Shown: piece by piece, positions 43,256 to 54,390 of the stretch | Layout of the letters: each line of letters starts with the position of its first letter | How positions within the stretch are numbered: the stretch's first letter is position 1 | DNA from: Phascolarctos cinereus | Lineage: Eukaryota; Chordata; Mammalia; Diprotodontia; Phascolarctidae | Direction: 5' to 3' | NCBI RefSeq assembly: GCF_002099425.1 | Contig: NW_018343955.1 | Span: 8,641,001-8,705,000, forward strand | DNA length: 64,000 nucleotides | Translations under genes and position numbers: made by a program | Notes under the pieces: generated by a model | The model's database searches: none | The model's input: the letters and a program-made list of their open reading frames with translations, nothing else | Told to the model about the DNA's origin: nothing

Positions 43256-43797
43256 TACCGACACAGAGATCTCCAGGAAAGTAACAAAACTAGAAATGCC
43301 TCAGACTTTAATATAAGGTAAATTTTTTATACAATCCTATTGGGGGCCAAAAAGGATGGATTGGATTTTGTATTATTCCCATACAGATTGAGACAAAAGC
43401 CTAGGGAGCTGGAAGGAGAAAGATGGAGACTGTTATAGAAAGCCAAAATGGAATTCATTATCTTTGCAGGAATACCCTCAGTGGAGATGAAGGTAGAAAC
43501 TGCTAGTGCTGGGGAAAAAAAGAAAGGAAGGAAGGAAGAAAGGAAAAAAAAGAAGGAAAGAAAGAAATCCCATTTGTCTCATGTCACAGAAGAAGAGAAG
43601 AGCATGCTTTTGCTCCACCTCTGATAATGTGGTCTGTGCCCTTAGAGGACCTCAGTGTTATTATCTGGAGTCCCTGTGTTGTGTTTATCTGGAGCTCAGA
43701 AAATTTGTGATGTCAGGAACATTTGAACCTTTTAAACAGACAAATAAGCCATTGCCAGGTTCACTTAACCCGAGATCTCTAAGCTCCTTTCTCTGTT
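43255..43797. other. Unrecognised sequence with a purine repeat
   Basis: 43515-43570 is a (GGAA)n/(GAAA)n purine tract. A 107-codon plus frame starting in it (43506-43829) is low complexity at first and then featureless. Confidence 0.45.
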
Positions 43798-44245
43798 TGG
43801 TGTCACAGGTAGCACTGGCAGTTTGGTGAAACAAAAAACATTGCAGACATTTGACCAGGTGCCATTATCAGCTAGGTGTTATAAGTGACAGGTGGTAAGG
43901 GGTATAGGTGGCTTTTACAGAGAGGTGACATGGTTGGCATTTGCTAGTATATTATATAGGTGGCATTTGGAGATTGGTGTCACAGGTGGCATTAAGAGAT
44001 AGGTGAAAGAGGTAGCATTTGGCTATAGGTGAAATAAGTGACATTGGCACATTGGTGACATTGATAGATAGGTGACAAAAGTGATATGTGCATTTAAGTG
44101 ACTTAGGTAATATTTAAACATAAGTGACATAGGTGGCATTGGCAGTTATATTACATAGGTGGCCTGTGGACATTGCTGTCTTACGTGGCAGTTGGTAGAT
44201 GGGTGGCATAGGTGACATTGCCAGTGAGGTGGCAAGATTGGGTGA
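43798..44245 (+). repeat. Degenerate 26-base minisatellite
   Basis: About 17 tandem units. Each unit is a 9-base part like GTGACATAG followed by a 17-base part like GTGGCATTGGCAGATAG. The 9/17 alternation holds across the array, for example GTGTCACAG, GTGGCATTAAGAGATAG, GTGAAAGAG, GTAGCATTTGGCTATAG at about 43978-44029. Units differ at many positions, so the array is old or was never homogenised. A minus frame over 44114-44326 is a by-product. Confidence 0.9.
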
Positions 44246-44583
44246 GGTTATGCTATGATATCTGATCCATGTAGATACAGAGGATACAAAGAAAAAACCT
44301 ATTGTCCCTTCCCTTAAGGAGCTCATGTTCTTCTACTCTAGGTGGCAATGGCCCTGCTCTCAACAACCCTCTACAAGCTAGTAGGATGGAGGAGGCAGGG
44401 GTCAGGGAAGGGGGAAGGGGATGTATAGTCAATAGGTAAAAATATGGATTTGCAATTTATTAAAAACTTATTCCATTCTTTCAATTGCTGAGATGCTTAT
44501 AATATTTAAACATTCAATTTGACCAATGGGGGGATTCCACCCAAGCTATTTCCCCTCCCTCTTCTTTCTGTTCCACAACGAAG

Positions 44584-44830
44584 TTGTTCAGTTGTTTTCA
44601 GTTGTGTCTTACTCTTTGTGACCCCATTTGGGGTTTTCTTGGCCAAGATACTGAAGTAGTTTGCCATTTCCTCCTCCAGATCATTTTACAGATGAAGAAA
44701 CCAAGGCAAGTGACTTGCCCAGAATCATGCAGCCAGTGAGTGTCTGAGGCCAGATTTGAACTCAGGAAGAATGAGTATTCCTGACTCCAGGCCTAGCACT
44801 CTGTGCTCTATGGCGCCACCTAGCTGCCCT
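44584..44830 (-). mobile_element. Mar1-like CORE-SINE, full length
   Basis: GTTGTTCAGTTGTTTTCAGT, TTTGTGACCCCATTTGGGG, TTCTTGGCCAAGATACTG, CATTTTACAGATGAAGAAAC, CAGATTTGAACTCAGGAAG and GCGCCACCTAGCTGCCC, reversed. Confidence 0.9.
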
Positions 44831-44849
44831 CCACACACAAGACACTCTA

Positions 44850-45190
44850 TCAATTGACAGCAGGCATTTTCACTGACTATCCTCAACGCCTGGAATTCTC
44901 TCCCTCCTCATCTCTGTCTCCTGTCCTCACTGGTATCCTTCAAGTCCCAGCTAAAACCCCACCTTCAGAAAGCCTTTTCCTCTTAGTGTTAGTTATTTCC
45001 CTCTATTGATTATCCCCATTTTATCCCGTCTATATTTTGTTTGTGTGTAGTTATTTGCACGTTGTCTCCCCTATTGGACTGTGAGCTCCTGGAGAGCAGG
45101 AACTGATTTGGTTTGTTTTGGTTTCATATCCCCAGTGCTTAGTACAATGCCTGGCACATATTAGGTGCTTAATAAATGCTTCTTGTCTGG
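44850..45190 (+). mobile_element. L2 LINE 3' region
   Basis: GCCTGGAATTCTCTCCCTCC, TTCAAGTCCCAGCTAAAACC, CAGAAAGCCTTTTCCTC, GGACTGTGAGCTCCTGGAGA and CATATTAGGTGCTTAATAAA. One of the better preserved L2 ends here. Confidence 0.88.
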
Positions 45191-45404
45191 CTAACTACTA
45201 TCCTACTCCTGCAGTCTGTGTCTGCCACCGTGATTCCACCCAACAGATGGGTGACACTCTACACGTAACGGGTGATCTGCACCAAACACAAACGGGTCAA
45301 GCATAGTGATTGAAAGAAGCTAATGCAAGAGGCTTCCCAAACTCCCTGACCCTTCTACAATGGAGCCATGAGCAAAGCACAGAGCTATCTACATGGATCA
45401 GATA

Positions 45405-45475
45405 TCATAGGATAACCTAGCCAGTGCCTTATCTGTAGTAAATGCTTAATAAATTATTGTTAAATTGAATGAAAT
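45405..45475 (+). mobile_element. L2 LINE 3' scrap
   Basis: TGTAGTAAATGCTTAATAAA and TTATTGTTAAATTGAATGAA. Confidence 0.6.
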
Positions 45476-45677
45476 AGAATAGAATTTATAATTTAAACGC
45501 TTAACATGGTGTCTCGAATATGGTTGAAGAAAAATAAACATTTGTTGCATTAAGCTGAACTTAGGGCCATTTGACTTAGACATCTTTCAACAGATGGTGG
45601 AGAAATTAAATCAGTTTAAGGAATCATTTTCCAAATTCTATTCTCCAGAACCCTGGTGTTCCATGTGCCATGATTAA

Positions 45678-45927
45678 GCTAGGTGGCACAATAAATAGAG
45701 CACCAGGCTTGGAATCAGGAAGACTCATGTTCCTGAGTTCAAGTTCAGCCCTGGACACTTAATTATCTATGTGACCCTGGGCAAGACACTTAACCCTGTT
45801 TGCTTCAGTTGCTTATCTGTAAAATGACCTGAAGAAGGAAATGGCAAACCCCTCCAGTATCTTTGCCAAGAAAATCCAAAATGGGGTCACAGAGAGTCAG
45901 ACATGACTGAAATGAGTGAACAACAAG
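45678..45927 (+). mobile_element. Mar1-like CORE-SINE, full length
   Basis: AGCTAGGTGGCACAATAAAT, TGTGACCCTGGGCAAGACAC, CTGAAGAAGGAAATGGCAAA, TATCTTTGCCAAGAAAATCC, GTCACAGAGAGTCAGACATG and the tail GTGAACAACA. Confidence 0.9.
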
Positions 45928-46159
45928 AACATTTTAAAGTTCATGACAGTTTCCCCTCTAAAATATTAAAGGTGAAATGCTTTGAATATCTCTAATTTCA
46001 CCACTCAGTACTCCTTACGTTGACATAGATCACAACTGCTATGTAACTTAATGGATAATAGATAACTTTCAAGAATCCCTATGGCTAAAAAAGGTGTCAC
46101 CTTGCAGCCAACCTTGTAATGAGACTCTCTGGACTTAAGTAGGTTGGTCCTCAACATCC

Positions 46160-46405
46160 CCAGGCTCATGGATGGAGCTCTGGATCTTGATTCAGGAAGA
46201 CCCAAGTTCAAACCCAGCCTGACACTTTCTGGTGAGTCACTTGACCTCTGTTTGCTTCAGTTTCCTCAATTGTAAAATGAGAATAATAATAATAGTAAAA
46301 TGGGGATAATAATAATACCTACCTCCCAGAACTGATGTGGAGATCAAATGGGATAATATTTGTAAAATGCTTAGCACAGTGACAGTCACATAGTCTGCAT
46401 TTAAT
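46160..46405 (+). mobile_element. MIR-type marsupial CORE-SINE
   Basis: TTGATTCAGGAAGACCCAAG, GTTTGCTTCAGTTTCCTCAA, GGGGATAATAATAATACCTA, GTAAAATGCTTAGCACAGTG. It contains an internal (AAT)n expansion that partly repeats the AAAATG segment. Confidence 0.82.
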
Positions 46406-46713
46406 AAGACTTGTTTTTTTCCTGTATATCTAGCAATTTTTCCACATGAAGATAGATTTAATTTCCTTCATTAGCTCCAAAATTTCCCTGACCCTCATTT
46501 ATTCTGTGAGTATTTCAAATCTTGAAGTTATTCAGAGCAGAATATATGTCTAGCCCCAAAGCATTCAGTGAATTTTGGGATGAAAGTAGGAAATTTTGGT
46601 TTAAGGGACGTCTAGAAAGATAATTAGATTAGTCTGCTCATTTCAGGATATTGTATAAATTGGACTATTTAACTTCATTCATTCATTCATTCATTAATAT
46701 TTATTAAGTACTT

Positions 46714-46962
46714 CCAGCTAGGTGGCATAGTGGGCCTGGGGTAAGGAAGACCCAAGTTCAAATTCAGCCTCAGACATTTAGTAGCTATGTGACCCTGGAC
46801 AAGTTGCTGATTCCTGTCTGCCTCAGTTTTCACAGCTACAAAATGGGGATAATAATAGCACCTAGCTCCCAGGGTTGTTCTGAGGGTGAAATGAATTAAT
46901 ATTTCTAAAGTGCTTAGCACACTCGTTGGCACACAGTAGGCACTGCATAAATGCTTATTCCT
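46714..46962 (+). mobile_element. MIR-type marsupial CORE-SINE nested in L2
   Basis: CCAGCTAGGTGGCATAGTGG, GTGACCCTGGACAAGTTGC, CTGCCTCAGTTTTCACAGC, GGGTTGTTCTGAGGGTGAAA and AGGCACTGCATAAATGCTTA. Confidence 0.83.
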
Positions 46963-47142
46963 TTTCCCTGTGTACAATATATTGTGCTTGGTGTTGAGGG
47001 AGGTACAAATGTAAAATAGACACAACCCCTATTCTGGGATAGTTTACAGTTTTATAGAGGTGACAAGGTATGCAGAGAGATAAAACTATACAAATTAGAA
47101 ATCGACCAAATTAGAATATGTTAAGTGGATAGCACTTACATT

Positions 47143-47360
47143 GGGCAGCTAGGTGGGGCAGTGGATAGACCACCAGGCCTGGAGTCAGGAAAATCCGAGT
47201 TCAAATCCAACCTTAGACACTTAACTAGTTATGTTGCCTTGGGCAAATGGCTTATTCCCTATTTGCCTTGATTTCTCATTGTAAAATGGAGAAGAAAATG
47301 CAAACCTTTCCTGTATGTTTGCCAAGAAAACCTCTTCCATAGAGTCCATATGACTGAATG
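47143..47360 (+). mobile_element. Mar1-like CORE-SINE nested in L2, 3' shortened
   Basis: GGGCAGCTAGGTGGGGCAG, TTGCCTTGGGCAAATGGCTT, GGAGAAGAAAATGCAAACC and TTGCCAAGAAAACCTCTTCC. Confidence 0.83.
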
Positions 47361-47749
47361 TTTATGTTGTGCATAAAAGTGCATAAAAGGAGCATAAATC
47401 AATTCAATCAAGGGAGGAGACTTTTAGCTGAAAAGGTTGGAGAAAGCACTCTGGAGACTGTAGCATCTATCTATATCTTGTTTGATATATGCTGGAAGAA
47501 GGTCTGATTTTAACAAGTATATTTTGTTTGGAAGAAAAAGAATTTCAAGGAATGTGGTACATGTTGAGAGAATAGGGAGTATTCCAGTTTGGCTATAATG
47601 TGAAGTACATAATGGTGGAAAGATTGGTTAGAGCCAGACTCTGGAGGTCAATTTCAGGTTAAAGTGGTTATTTCAGGTAAAAATGGAATTTATTTGGTAG
47701 GTAATAGGGAGCCATTGAAGATCTCTGAGCAACTCTCTTTCTTCCCAGT

Positions 47750-48495
47750 CATGGGGGATTGGCCAATGAGGGCCCAGTACTGGAAGCATGCTGGAGACTC
47801 ACCTAGCATCCACATGAGCCTGCTTCTGGAAGGAGTGATTAGGTGAAATGGAGAAGTCCAGATCTCTGAGGATGCACTGATATTTTGGTGAGTATTTCCT
47901 GTCTACTGACTGCTTAGTGAAGAGCAGCTCTTCAATTGGCTGCTAAACTGGAACAAAGTATGCTTAGGAAAGGCCTTCCCATCTTGGTAGTTCTAGTGAA
48001 GAAGGTGAAATCATGTATGGCTCCAGGGAAGAAGTCACATTCTATCCAAGTTGACTCTGTTCCTATGGTATCCACTCTTACTTGCATTTAGGTGAAGGAA
48101 TATTGGAGACAAAATGATCTTGTGAGATTCAAAAGGTCAGCGTGGGACACCAGAGGTCCAATGACAGGCGTCCATGGAAGACTGTTGTAGCTGCCACAGC
48201 CAAGCCACAGAAGGCACTAGTCAGTGCAGCCTTCAGGGTCAATCTGTGGTTTCTAGTATCATTAATTCAGTAGATGAAACATAGGTTGTGCCACAAGGGA
48301 ATGACTTGTCCATCAGCTATGTCACATCTCAAAGTGAACTTGGTGGGGCAAATATTCAGAGTAGCCACTTTAAATTTGAGTTTACTCTCTCTTCCCAGGG
48401 ACTGAGGTGTCAGTAGAGGGTAGAGTGTCCCCCAGTTTAGGGCGATGATTTTATACTTTGGTACTTTTTCTATTTTTTCCAACACATATCCTTTT
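47750..48495. other. Unrecognised sequence
   Basis: No repeat or frame that I can support. Confidence 0.35.
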
Positions 48496-48499
48496 TGTA

Positions 48500-49880
48500 A
48501 AAGGTAACATACATAATCTAGGTATAGACCAACATATCACACCATATACCAAGATAAAGTCAAAAGGGGTCCATGATTTAGACACAAAGGGTGACATCAT
48601 AAGCAAACGAGAAGAGCGAGAGATAGTCTACCTGTCCAATCTATGGAGAAGGGAAGAATTCATGACCAAATAAGAGATAGAGAGCATTACAAAATATAAA
48701 ATAGATAATTTTGATTATATTAAATGAAAATGCTTTTGCACAAACAAAACCAATGTAACCAAGATTAGAAGGAAAGCAGAAATCTGGGAAACAATCTTTA
48801 CAGCAAGTATCTCTGATAAAGACCTCATTTCTCAAATATTTAGAGAACTAAATCAAATTTATAAGAATATAAGCCATTCTCCAATTGATAAATGGTCAAA
48901 GGATATGAACAGGCAGTTTTCAGATAAAGAAAACAAAGCTATCTGTTAGTATATGAAGAAGTGCTCTAGATCACTTTTGGATTAGAGAAATGCAAATTAA
49001 AACAACTCTGAGGGACCACCTCATACCTATCAGACTGGCTAATATGACAAAAAAGGAAAATGAAAAGTGTTGGAGAGGATGTGTGAAAATTGGGACACTA
49101 ATGCTCTGTTGGTGGAGTTGTGAACTGATCCAACCATTCTGGAGAGTAATTTGGAACTATGCCCAAAGGGCAACCAAACTGTGCATATTCTTTGATCCAG
49201 CAATACCACTACTAGGTCTATATTCCAAAGAGATCATGAAAAAGGGAGAAGGACTTACATGTACAAAAATATTTATTGCAGCCCTTTTCATGGTGGCAAA
49301 ATATTGGAAATTGAAAGGTTGCCCGTCAATTGGGGAATGGCTGAACAAACTGTGGTATATGAATGTAATTGAACACTTATGGTATAGGAAATGATGAACA
49401 GGCTGACTTCAAAAAAACACAGAAAGACTTGCAGAACTGATGCAAAGTGAAATGAGCAGAACCAGGAGAACATTGTACACAGTATGTACAACTGTGTACC
49501 ATAGAACTTTGTGTGATGATCAACTATGAATGAATTAGCTCTTGTCAGCAACACAATGATCCAAGACAAGTATAAAGGACTCACAATGAAAAATGCCACC
49601 CACATCTTGATATAGAACTGATGGACTCTGAATGCAGACTGAAGCATACTTTTTCCACTTACTTTTTTTTCAAGTTTTTTTTTCCTTTTGATCTGTTTCT
49701 TTTTTCACATATGGAAATGTTTTATAATGTTGCACATATATAACCTATATCAAATTGCTTACTCTTTTAGGAAGAGAGGAGGTAAGGGAAAGAAGGAGAA
49801 AGATTTGGAACACAAAATCTTGTAAAAATGAATGCTAAAAATTACAGATGTATAATTGGGGAAAAATAAAATACTATTAA
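48500..49880 (+). mobile_element. 5'-truncated L1, last third of ORF2 and 3' UTR
   Basis: 48515 onward matches the ORF2 C-terminal region. 48990-49394 stays open for 134 codons and encodes GTLMLCWWSCELIQPFW, CIFFDPAIPLLGLYSKEIM, CTKIFIAALFMVAKYWKL and GCPSIGEWLNKLWYMN. The 3' end is CACAAAATCTTGTAAAAATG and ATTGGGGAAAAATAAAATAC. Stops break the earlier part. This is among the best preserved L1 coding stretches in the window. Confidence 0.94.
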
Positions 49881-50168
49881 AAATGCAACATATTAATACG
49901 CATAAGATATTGAGGGTAATAATCAATGATGATTGATATTGGAGAAACAGACCAGAATGTTGGCTTAAGCTAATAACATGAGAAAAATATCCCAACCCTC
50001 ATGGGCTCTAAAGAGGTGGTATAGCCTTGCTTTGCCACTAGAGTTGGGATTGGGATAAGAATCTTAAGGGCCTATGTCTTTGTTAAGAGTATATTCAACC
50101 AATTGCCAAGTCTTGACAATTTTATCTCCACAATATCTCTTACTTCTGTTTCCTTCTTTCTACTTTAG

Positions 50169-50419
50169 AGGCAGCTGGTATTGGCAGTGGATAGAGAAAT
50201 GGGCCTGGAGTCAGGAAGACCCGAGTTCAAATCCCACCTCTGAAACTCACTAGCTCTGTGACCCTGGGCAAGTCACTTAACCCTGTTTGTCTCAGTTTCC
50301 TCATCTGTAAAATGATCTGGAGAAGGACATGGCAAACTACTCCAGTCAATATCTTTGCCAAGAATATCTCAGATGGAATCTGGAAGAGACAGACGTGACT
50401 GAAAGGACTGAACAACAAC
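50169..50419 (+). mobile_element. Mar1-like CORE-SINE, full length
   Basis: GGCAGCTGGTATTGGCAGTG, CTGTGACCCTGGGCAAGTCA, ATGATCTGGAGAAGGACATG, TATCTTTGCCAAGAATATCT and ACGTGACTGAAAGGACTGAA then CAACAAC. Confidence 0.9.
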
Positions 50420-50439
50420 TCTCCCTCATCATAGACAAA

Positions 50440-51085
50440 TTGAAATAGCAAGGTTGTGAAGATCAAATGAGGTATTTGTAAAAAGTGCTTAGCACAGTAC
50501 CTGGCACATAGTAAGTATTTATTGCATTACCTTTGGACCCTCATCTCTAGATTCTCAGTGTAATCATGTCACTCTTCTGCTCAGGAAACATCAGTGGTTC
50601 CCTAGGTTGCTTTTAAGATGCAGTAAAAACTCCTCTGTTTGGAGTTCAAAGCCCTTCAACGGTCTGACTTTAGCCTAACTTTCCAGAGTAACTATATTAT
50701 CTCCTCTCCCAGCCCTGAACTCTACATACCCTATTTACTGTTCCATGACATTACATCCATACTTTTGCACAGGCCTTGTGTGTACTCACTTGTTACCTCT
50801 TAGAACCTCTAGCTGCCTTTGAAGGTCAACCTATATAATATGGGAAGCCTTTCTTGATCGCCTCAGCTGTTAATACTCTCCAGTCCCTTTATTCTGAAAT
50901 GATTCAATTCATTTTGTGTATGTTTTATATGAACTTATCTATGTAAAAAAAATTTACCCAGATAGGATGCGGACTTCTTGAGGTCAGGGACTAAGTTGTT
51001 TTTATCTTTGTATTCCCAACACCTACCACAGTGGCTAGCCTAAAGAAGGTATAAGATACATAAATATTTGCTGACTTGCTTTGAA
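50440..51085 (+). mobile_element. L2 LINE 3' region preceded by a SINE 3' scrap
   Basis: 50440-50520 is the 3' part of a MIR-like CORE-SINE (AGTGCTTAGCACAGTACCTG). L2 follows: CATCAGTGGTTCCCTAGGTT, AAAGCCCTTCAACGGTCTGA, TTTGCACAGGCCTTGTG, GCGGACTTCTTGAGGTCAGG and TAAATATTTGCTGACTTGC. Confidence 0.8.
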
Positions 51086-51094
51086 TTGCATCAA

Positions 51095-51600
51095 GGACAT
51101 GCTAGGCATGTCTATTAGAAAGATTAATCTGGCAATGTTCTTCCTTTCCTGGCTCTGCTACTGACTTTGTACTTCTTTCTTCACAATTTCCCATCAGTCT
51201 TCTCACCTTGGAAGATCTCTCTGCCCCTTTGGCCCCTTCCTCTTTGTGGTCACTTCCTTTCAGATCTCCTTTCTTAAGGAAGTGCCCAGATTAGCCATAC
51301 TTACTGTACTCCCTTCCAATAACAACCACCAATCTCCCCAACCCTCTCCAGCTTTTTAACTTCTTTTATTGTGTTGTCTTCCCTCTTTAGAATGGATGTT
51401 CTTTGAAGACATGGATTTTTTTTTTAATTGTATATGGCACACAGTAATTGCTTAACAAATGCTTGTTAACCAGAGCCGGAATTGAAAAGTAGGTGAGGCT
51501 GAAGGCCATCGAGGAAGTTATTGCAATCATTCAGGAGACAGGCAATACTGGGTGTCTTACAGTTTTTAGATAAAAAGGAAAGTGAGTCAAAGTGAAAATG
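51095..51600 (-). mobile_element. L2 LINE split by another L2
   Basis: Reversed L2 text TTAGAAAGATTAATCTGGCA (about 51113-51135) continues at 51480 with GAAGTTATTGCAATCATTCA and GGAGACAGGCAATACTGGG. Between them lies plus-strand L2. Confidence 0.6.
51140..51475 (+). mobile_element. L2 LINE 3' region inside an older L2
   Basis: CTCCCCAACCCTCTCCAGC, TAGAATGGATGTTCTTTGAA, ATGGCACACAGTAATTGC and TTAACAAATGCTTGTTAACC. The orientation is opposite to the flanking L2. Confidence 0.6.
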
Positions 51601-52115
51601 GTGAGTCACAAAAATAGACTATTCATACTACTACAGGTGTCAGGGTTCTGCTCTCCAGCTCTGAATGTCTACTTTCAACATCTGGCAGTTTTTGACAGGG
51701 TGTGTCATTGGTGGAGTTGGAGTCAGCTGAGACTGATAGTTGCAGGTGCAGATTTTTTTTTTTTGCCCATCACAGATTTTCCAAGAAAACTCAGGTTAGC
51801 ATATGAAGCCATTTTGTACTGATTATCTTGAGTCACTAATGATTTCAAATGATTTATTTATTTTGGAGAAGGTGAGTTACTCTTATATCATAAAAGAATT
51901 ACACTTTTGTTCTGTAATCACTTTCTATGATGATAGTGAACATTAACTATTTTAAAAATTACCTTGAGTAAATTTGCCAATGCCTGTTATTTTAGGAGGA
52001 GAAGAACTCAGTATATAACTCAGGATACTGAGGGAGGCCACCTAATCTGACCCTACATGGCTGAGATTAAGTTTCCTAGCTCCAAGAAGCAGCTGTGATA
52101 AAGTTAAAAAAAAAA
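51600..52115. other. Unrecognised sequence
   Basis: A 76-codon plus frame (51592-51822) has no domain; no repeat is recognised. Confidence 0.35.
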
Positions 52116-52119
52116 GACT

Positions 52120-52347
52120 TTTGTTGTTGTTCAGTGGTATCAAACTCCATTTAGAGGTTTTCCTGACATTTAGAGCCATTTCCTTCTCCAACTCATTTTA
52201 CAGAGGAGGAACTGAGGCAGACAGGATCAAGTGACTTGCCCAGGGTCACACAGCTAGTAAGTATCTGAGTCTAGATTTGAATTTAGGAAGATGAGTCTTC
52301 CTGACTCCAGGCTTGGCACTCTATCCACTGTGCCACCTAGCTGCCCT
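52120..52347 (-). mobile_element. Mar1-like CORE-SINE, 3' part shortened
   Basis: TTGTTGTTGTTCAGTGGTAT, GCCATTTCCTTCTCCAACTC, ATTTTACAGAGGAGGAACTG, GCCCAGGGTCACACAGCTAG and CACTGTGCCACCTAGCTGCC, reversed. Confidence 0.87.
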
Positions 52348-52354
52348 AAAAAAA

Positions 52355-52660
52355 ATATACTACAACAGCACAAATGAACGCTAAATGAAGCTCAATGCTG
52401 TGAACTTAGAATGACCACTCCTAGGTCTGGAGAATAGATAAAGAAATGAACCTTCTTCCTTTTTTTGGAAGAAGTGTGTGTGTGGGGAGCTATGGATGAA
52501 GAATGCTACATACACTGCTAGGCTAGGTCCCTGGGTTGGTTGGTTTTGCTTAGCTGTTTTTCTTGCATTTAAGGCACATTGGGTGAGTGGGTGGGTGGAT
52601 GGTGGTATACCCAGAAATGACTGTGATGTAAAAACAAAAAGCATCTATAAAATGTTTTTA
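52355..52660 (+). mobile_element. L1 3' end, second subfamily
   Basis: ACCACTCCTAGGTCTGGAGA, GTTGGTTTTGCTTAGCTGTT, ATACCCAGAAATGACTGTGA and TGTAAAAACAAAAAGCATC. The same 3' end ends the L1 at 59830-60830. Confidence 0.7.
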
Positions 52661-52672
52661 AAAGTAAGTCAA

Positions 52673-52848
52673 TGGGGCAGCTAGGTGGTGCAATGGATAG
52701 AGAACTGGCCTTGGAGTCAGGAGGACCCGAGTTCAAATCCAACCTCAGACATATAACACTCACTGGCTGTGTGACTCTAGGGAAGTCATTTAACCCCATT
52801 GCCTAACTAAAAATAAACAAATAAATAAATAAACAAATAAATGAATGG
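52673..52848 (+). mobile_element. Short tRNA-SINE (WSINE-like) with target-site duplication
   Basis: GGGGCAGCTAGGTGGTGCAA, GAGTTCAAATCCAACCTCAG, GTGACTCTAGGGAAGTCAT and a tail of AAAT/AAAC repeats. Flanks AAGTAAGTCAA at 52662-52672 and 52849-52859 are identical. Confidence 0.95.
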
Positions 52849-53249
52849 AAGTAAGTCAAAATAGATGTTCAAATACAGATGTAAAAAGGCTTGGCTTGGG
52901 GCAAACAGTGTAGGGATTGGGGCAGGGCCATTCAGAGGGAAGGGAAAGCACACTTGACATCTCAGTGCTCCAAGTAGCTCTCTGAGAGGTGATGCCTGGT
53001 GACTGTAGGGTTGCACAGGGCTGAGAGATGGGCCCATTAGGCATATTTTACGCATACCCTTCCAGGACTACAGATGAGAATCAAAGACTTCATCTAATAA
53101 AATCACTTTTGAGATGTGTCATTTGCTTCTACCTTGCTCCTCTCTTAAACCATACTAGATTATTCTCCTTTATGATATGTCACATCTGTAGTCATGAATG
53201 GACATAGTAACAGCCCTGTCCCATTGTGTTGGAGATAGGTATGGAGGTG

Positions 53250-53420
53250 GAATTGTATCACTGAAGAGAGCTGGCTTCTCACTCAGTCAAAGGACTCCAG
53301 TTCAAATACCACCTCTGCTGCCTCATAGACTATATGACCTTGAGCAAACTGGGCCTCAGTTTCCTCATTTATAAAACGAAGGAGGGGAATAGGTGGGTTC
53401 TGAGGTTCTATCTGACTGAC
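53250..53420 (+). repeat. MIR-type SINE
   Basis: GACTCCAGTTCAAATACCAC, TATGACCTTGAGCAAACTGG and TCAGTTTCCTCATTTATAAA, forward. Confidence 0.75.
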
Positions 53421-53519
53421 ATTAGAGCTATAATGCTAGGATGTCTCATGTCCAATGTAATTCTAAAAACAGAGAAGATACCTGAGCTACTTTTTAAAAC
53501 TATAGAATTCAGAGCTGTG

Positions 53520-53595
53520 AGGGACCCTAATCAGTCAATCAGTCAATCAATCAATCAATATTTATTAAGCATTTTCTATGGGCCAGGCATTAAGT
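53520..53595 (-). mobile_element. L2 LINE 3' end
   Basis: TCAATCAATCAATCAATATT and TATTAAGCATTTTCTATGGG, including a short (TCAA)n expansion. Confidence 0.75.
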
Positions 53596-53599
53596 TCAA

Positions 53600-53970
53600 A
53601 CCCCCTCCTCACTACTTCCTCCCATTTTTTCCCAGGTGAAGAAACTTCCAGAGAAGTGAAGGGAATTGTCTAAGGCAGGGGTGGGGAACCTGTGGCCTTG
53701 AAGCCACCCGTGGCCCTCTAGGTCCTTGGTGCAGCCTTTTGACTGAGCCAAGTTTTACAGAACAAATCCTTTTGATAAGGGGATTTGTGAAGTTTGGATT
53801 CAGTCAAAGGGCCTTGATTGAGGACCTAGAAGGCCACATGTGGCCTTGAGATGGCAAGTTCCCCACCCCTGGTCTAAGGTCAGATGGTTAATATGTAGCA
53901 GAGACAAGAGTTGAACCCAGCTCTTTTGATAGCCAATCTAGTACTTTTTCCACTATACCACATAGTATTC
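53600..53970 (-). repeat. MIR-type SINE split by a hAT MITE
   Basis: AGGTGAAGAAACTTCCAGAG and GGGAATTGTCTAAGG precede the MITE; GTCTAAGGTCAGATGGTTAA, GAGTTGAACCCAGCTCTTTT and CTTTTTCCACTATACCACAT follow it. Confidence 0.75.
53676..53871. mobile_element. hAT-type MITE with a perfect 8-base target duplication
   Basis: It starts CAGGGGTGGGGAACCTG and ends CAAGTTCCCCACCCCTG, inverted repeats matching at 16 of 17. GTCTAAGG lies on both sides (53668-53675 and 53872-53879). At 196 bases with no frame it is non-autonomous. Termini, 8-base duplication and target preference fit hAT. Confidence 0.95.
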
Positions 53971-53974
53971 TATT

Positions 53975-54335
53975 AGGAGGAAAAGAGGGAAAGATGTGTA
54001 CTTAGGTCTTGCATTATGGTCTCTGGTTTGACCCTGAAATAAATGAATAAAAAAGGAAAGTGAAAATAAAAATTTGCATAAATGGGCAACAGGACTATTG
54101 TTAGAGAGCATTGATGGAAACCTGGGTCACAGAACCTCAAGTCTTATGCTCATAATGATGTGGTTCAATCCTGGCTTGTAATAGTCTTTGGCTTCTAATG
54201 ACTCTAATCAGAGTTTAATCTGCAGAAATTCAGAATATAGCTCATGTCTAGGTTTCCATCAAGGTAGGTAAAAGTGGCCCCTAGCGCCAGAACAAACACT
54301 CAAAGTAGCAGCAGATGCATTTATTGGGCCTGACT
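53975..54335. other. No recognised feature
   Basis: Unique-looking sequence before the AT-rich array. Confidence 0.35.
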
Positions 54336-54338
54336 CCT

Positions 54339-54339
<1 letters not shown>

Positions 54340-54390
<51 letters not shown>

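Larger units (their letters stand above)
46675..47750 (-). mobile_element. L2 LINE, split by two SINEs
   Basis: Reversed L2 3' end (CATTCATTAATATTTATTAA), then TGTGCTTGGTGTTGAGGG, TTTAGCTGAAAAGGTTGGAG, CCAGTTTGGCTATAATGTGA, GGTTAGAGCCAGACTCTGG and GGTAATAGGGAGCCATTGAA. SINEs at 46714-46962 and 47143-47360 interrupt it. Confidence 0.82.

Noticed and set aside
43506-43829. 107-codon plus frame
   Set aside because: It starts in a (GGAA)n purine tract coding for lysine, arginine and glutamate, then has no domain and ends in the minisatellite.
43798-44245. Regularly spaced direct repeats that could suggest a CRISPR array
   Set aside because: The parts between repeats are themselves repeated and only 17 bases long, there are no unique spacers, and the host is a mammal. 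It is a minisatellite.
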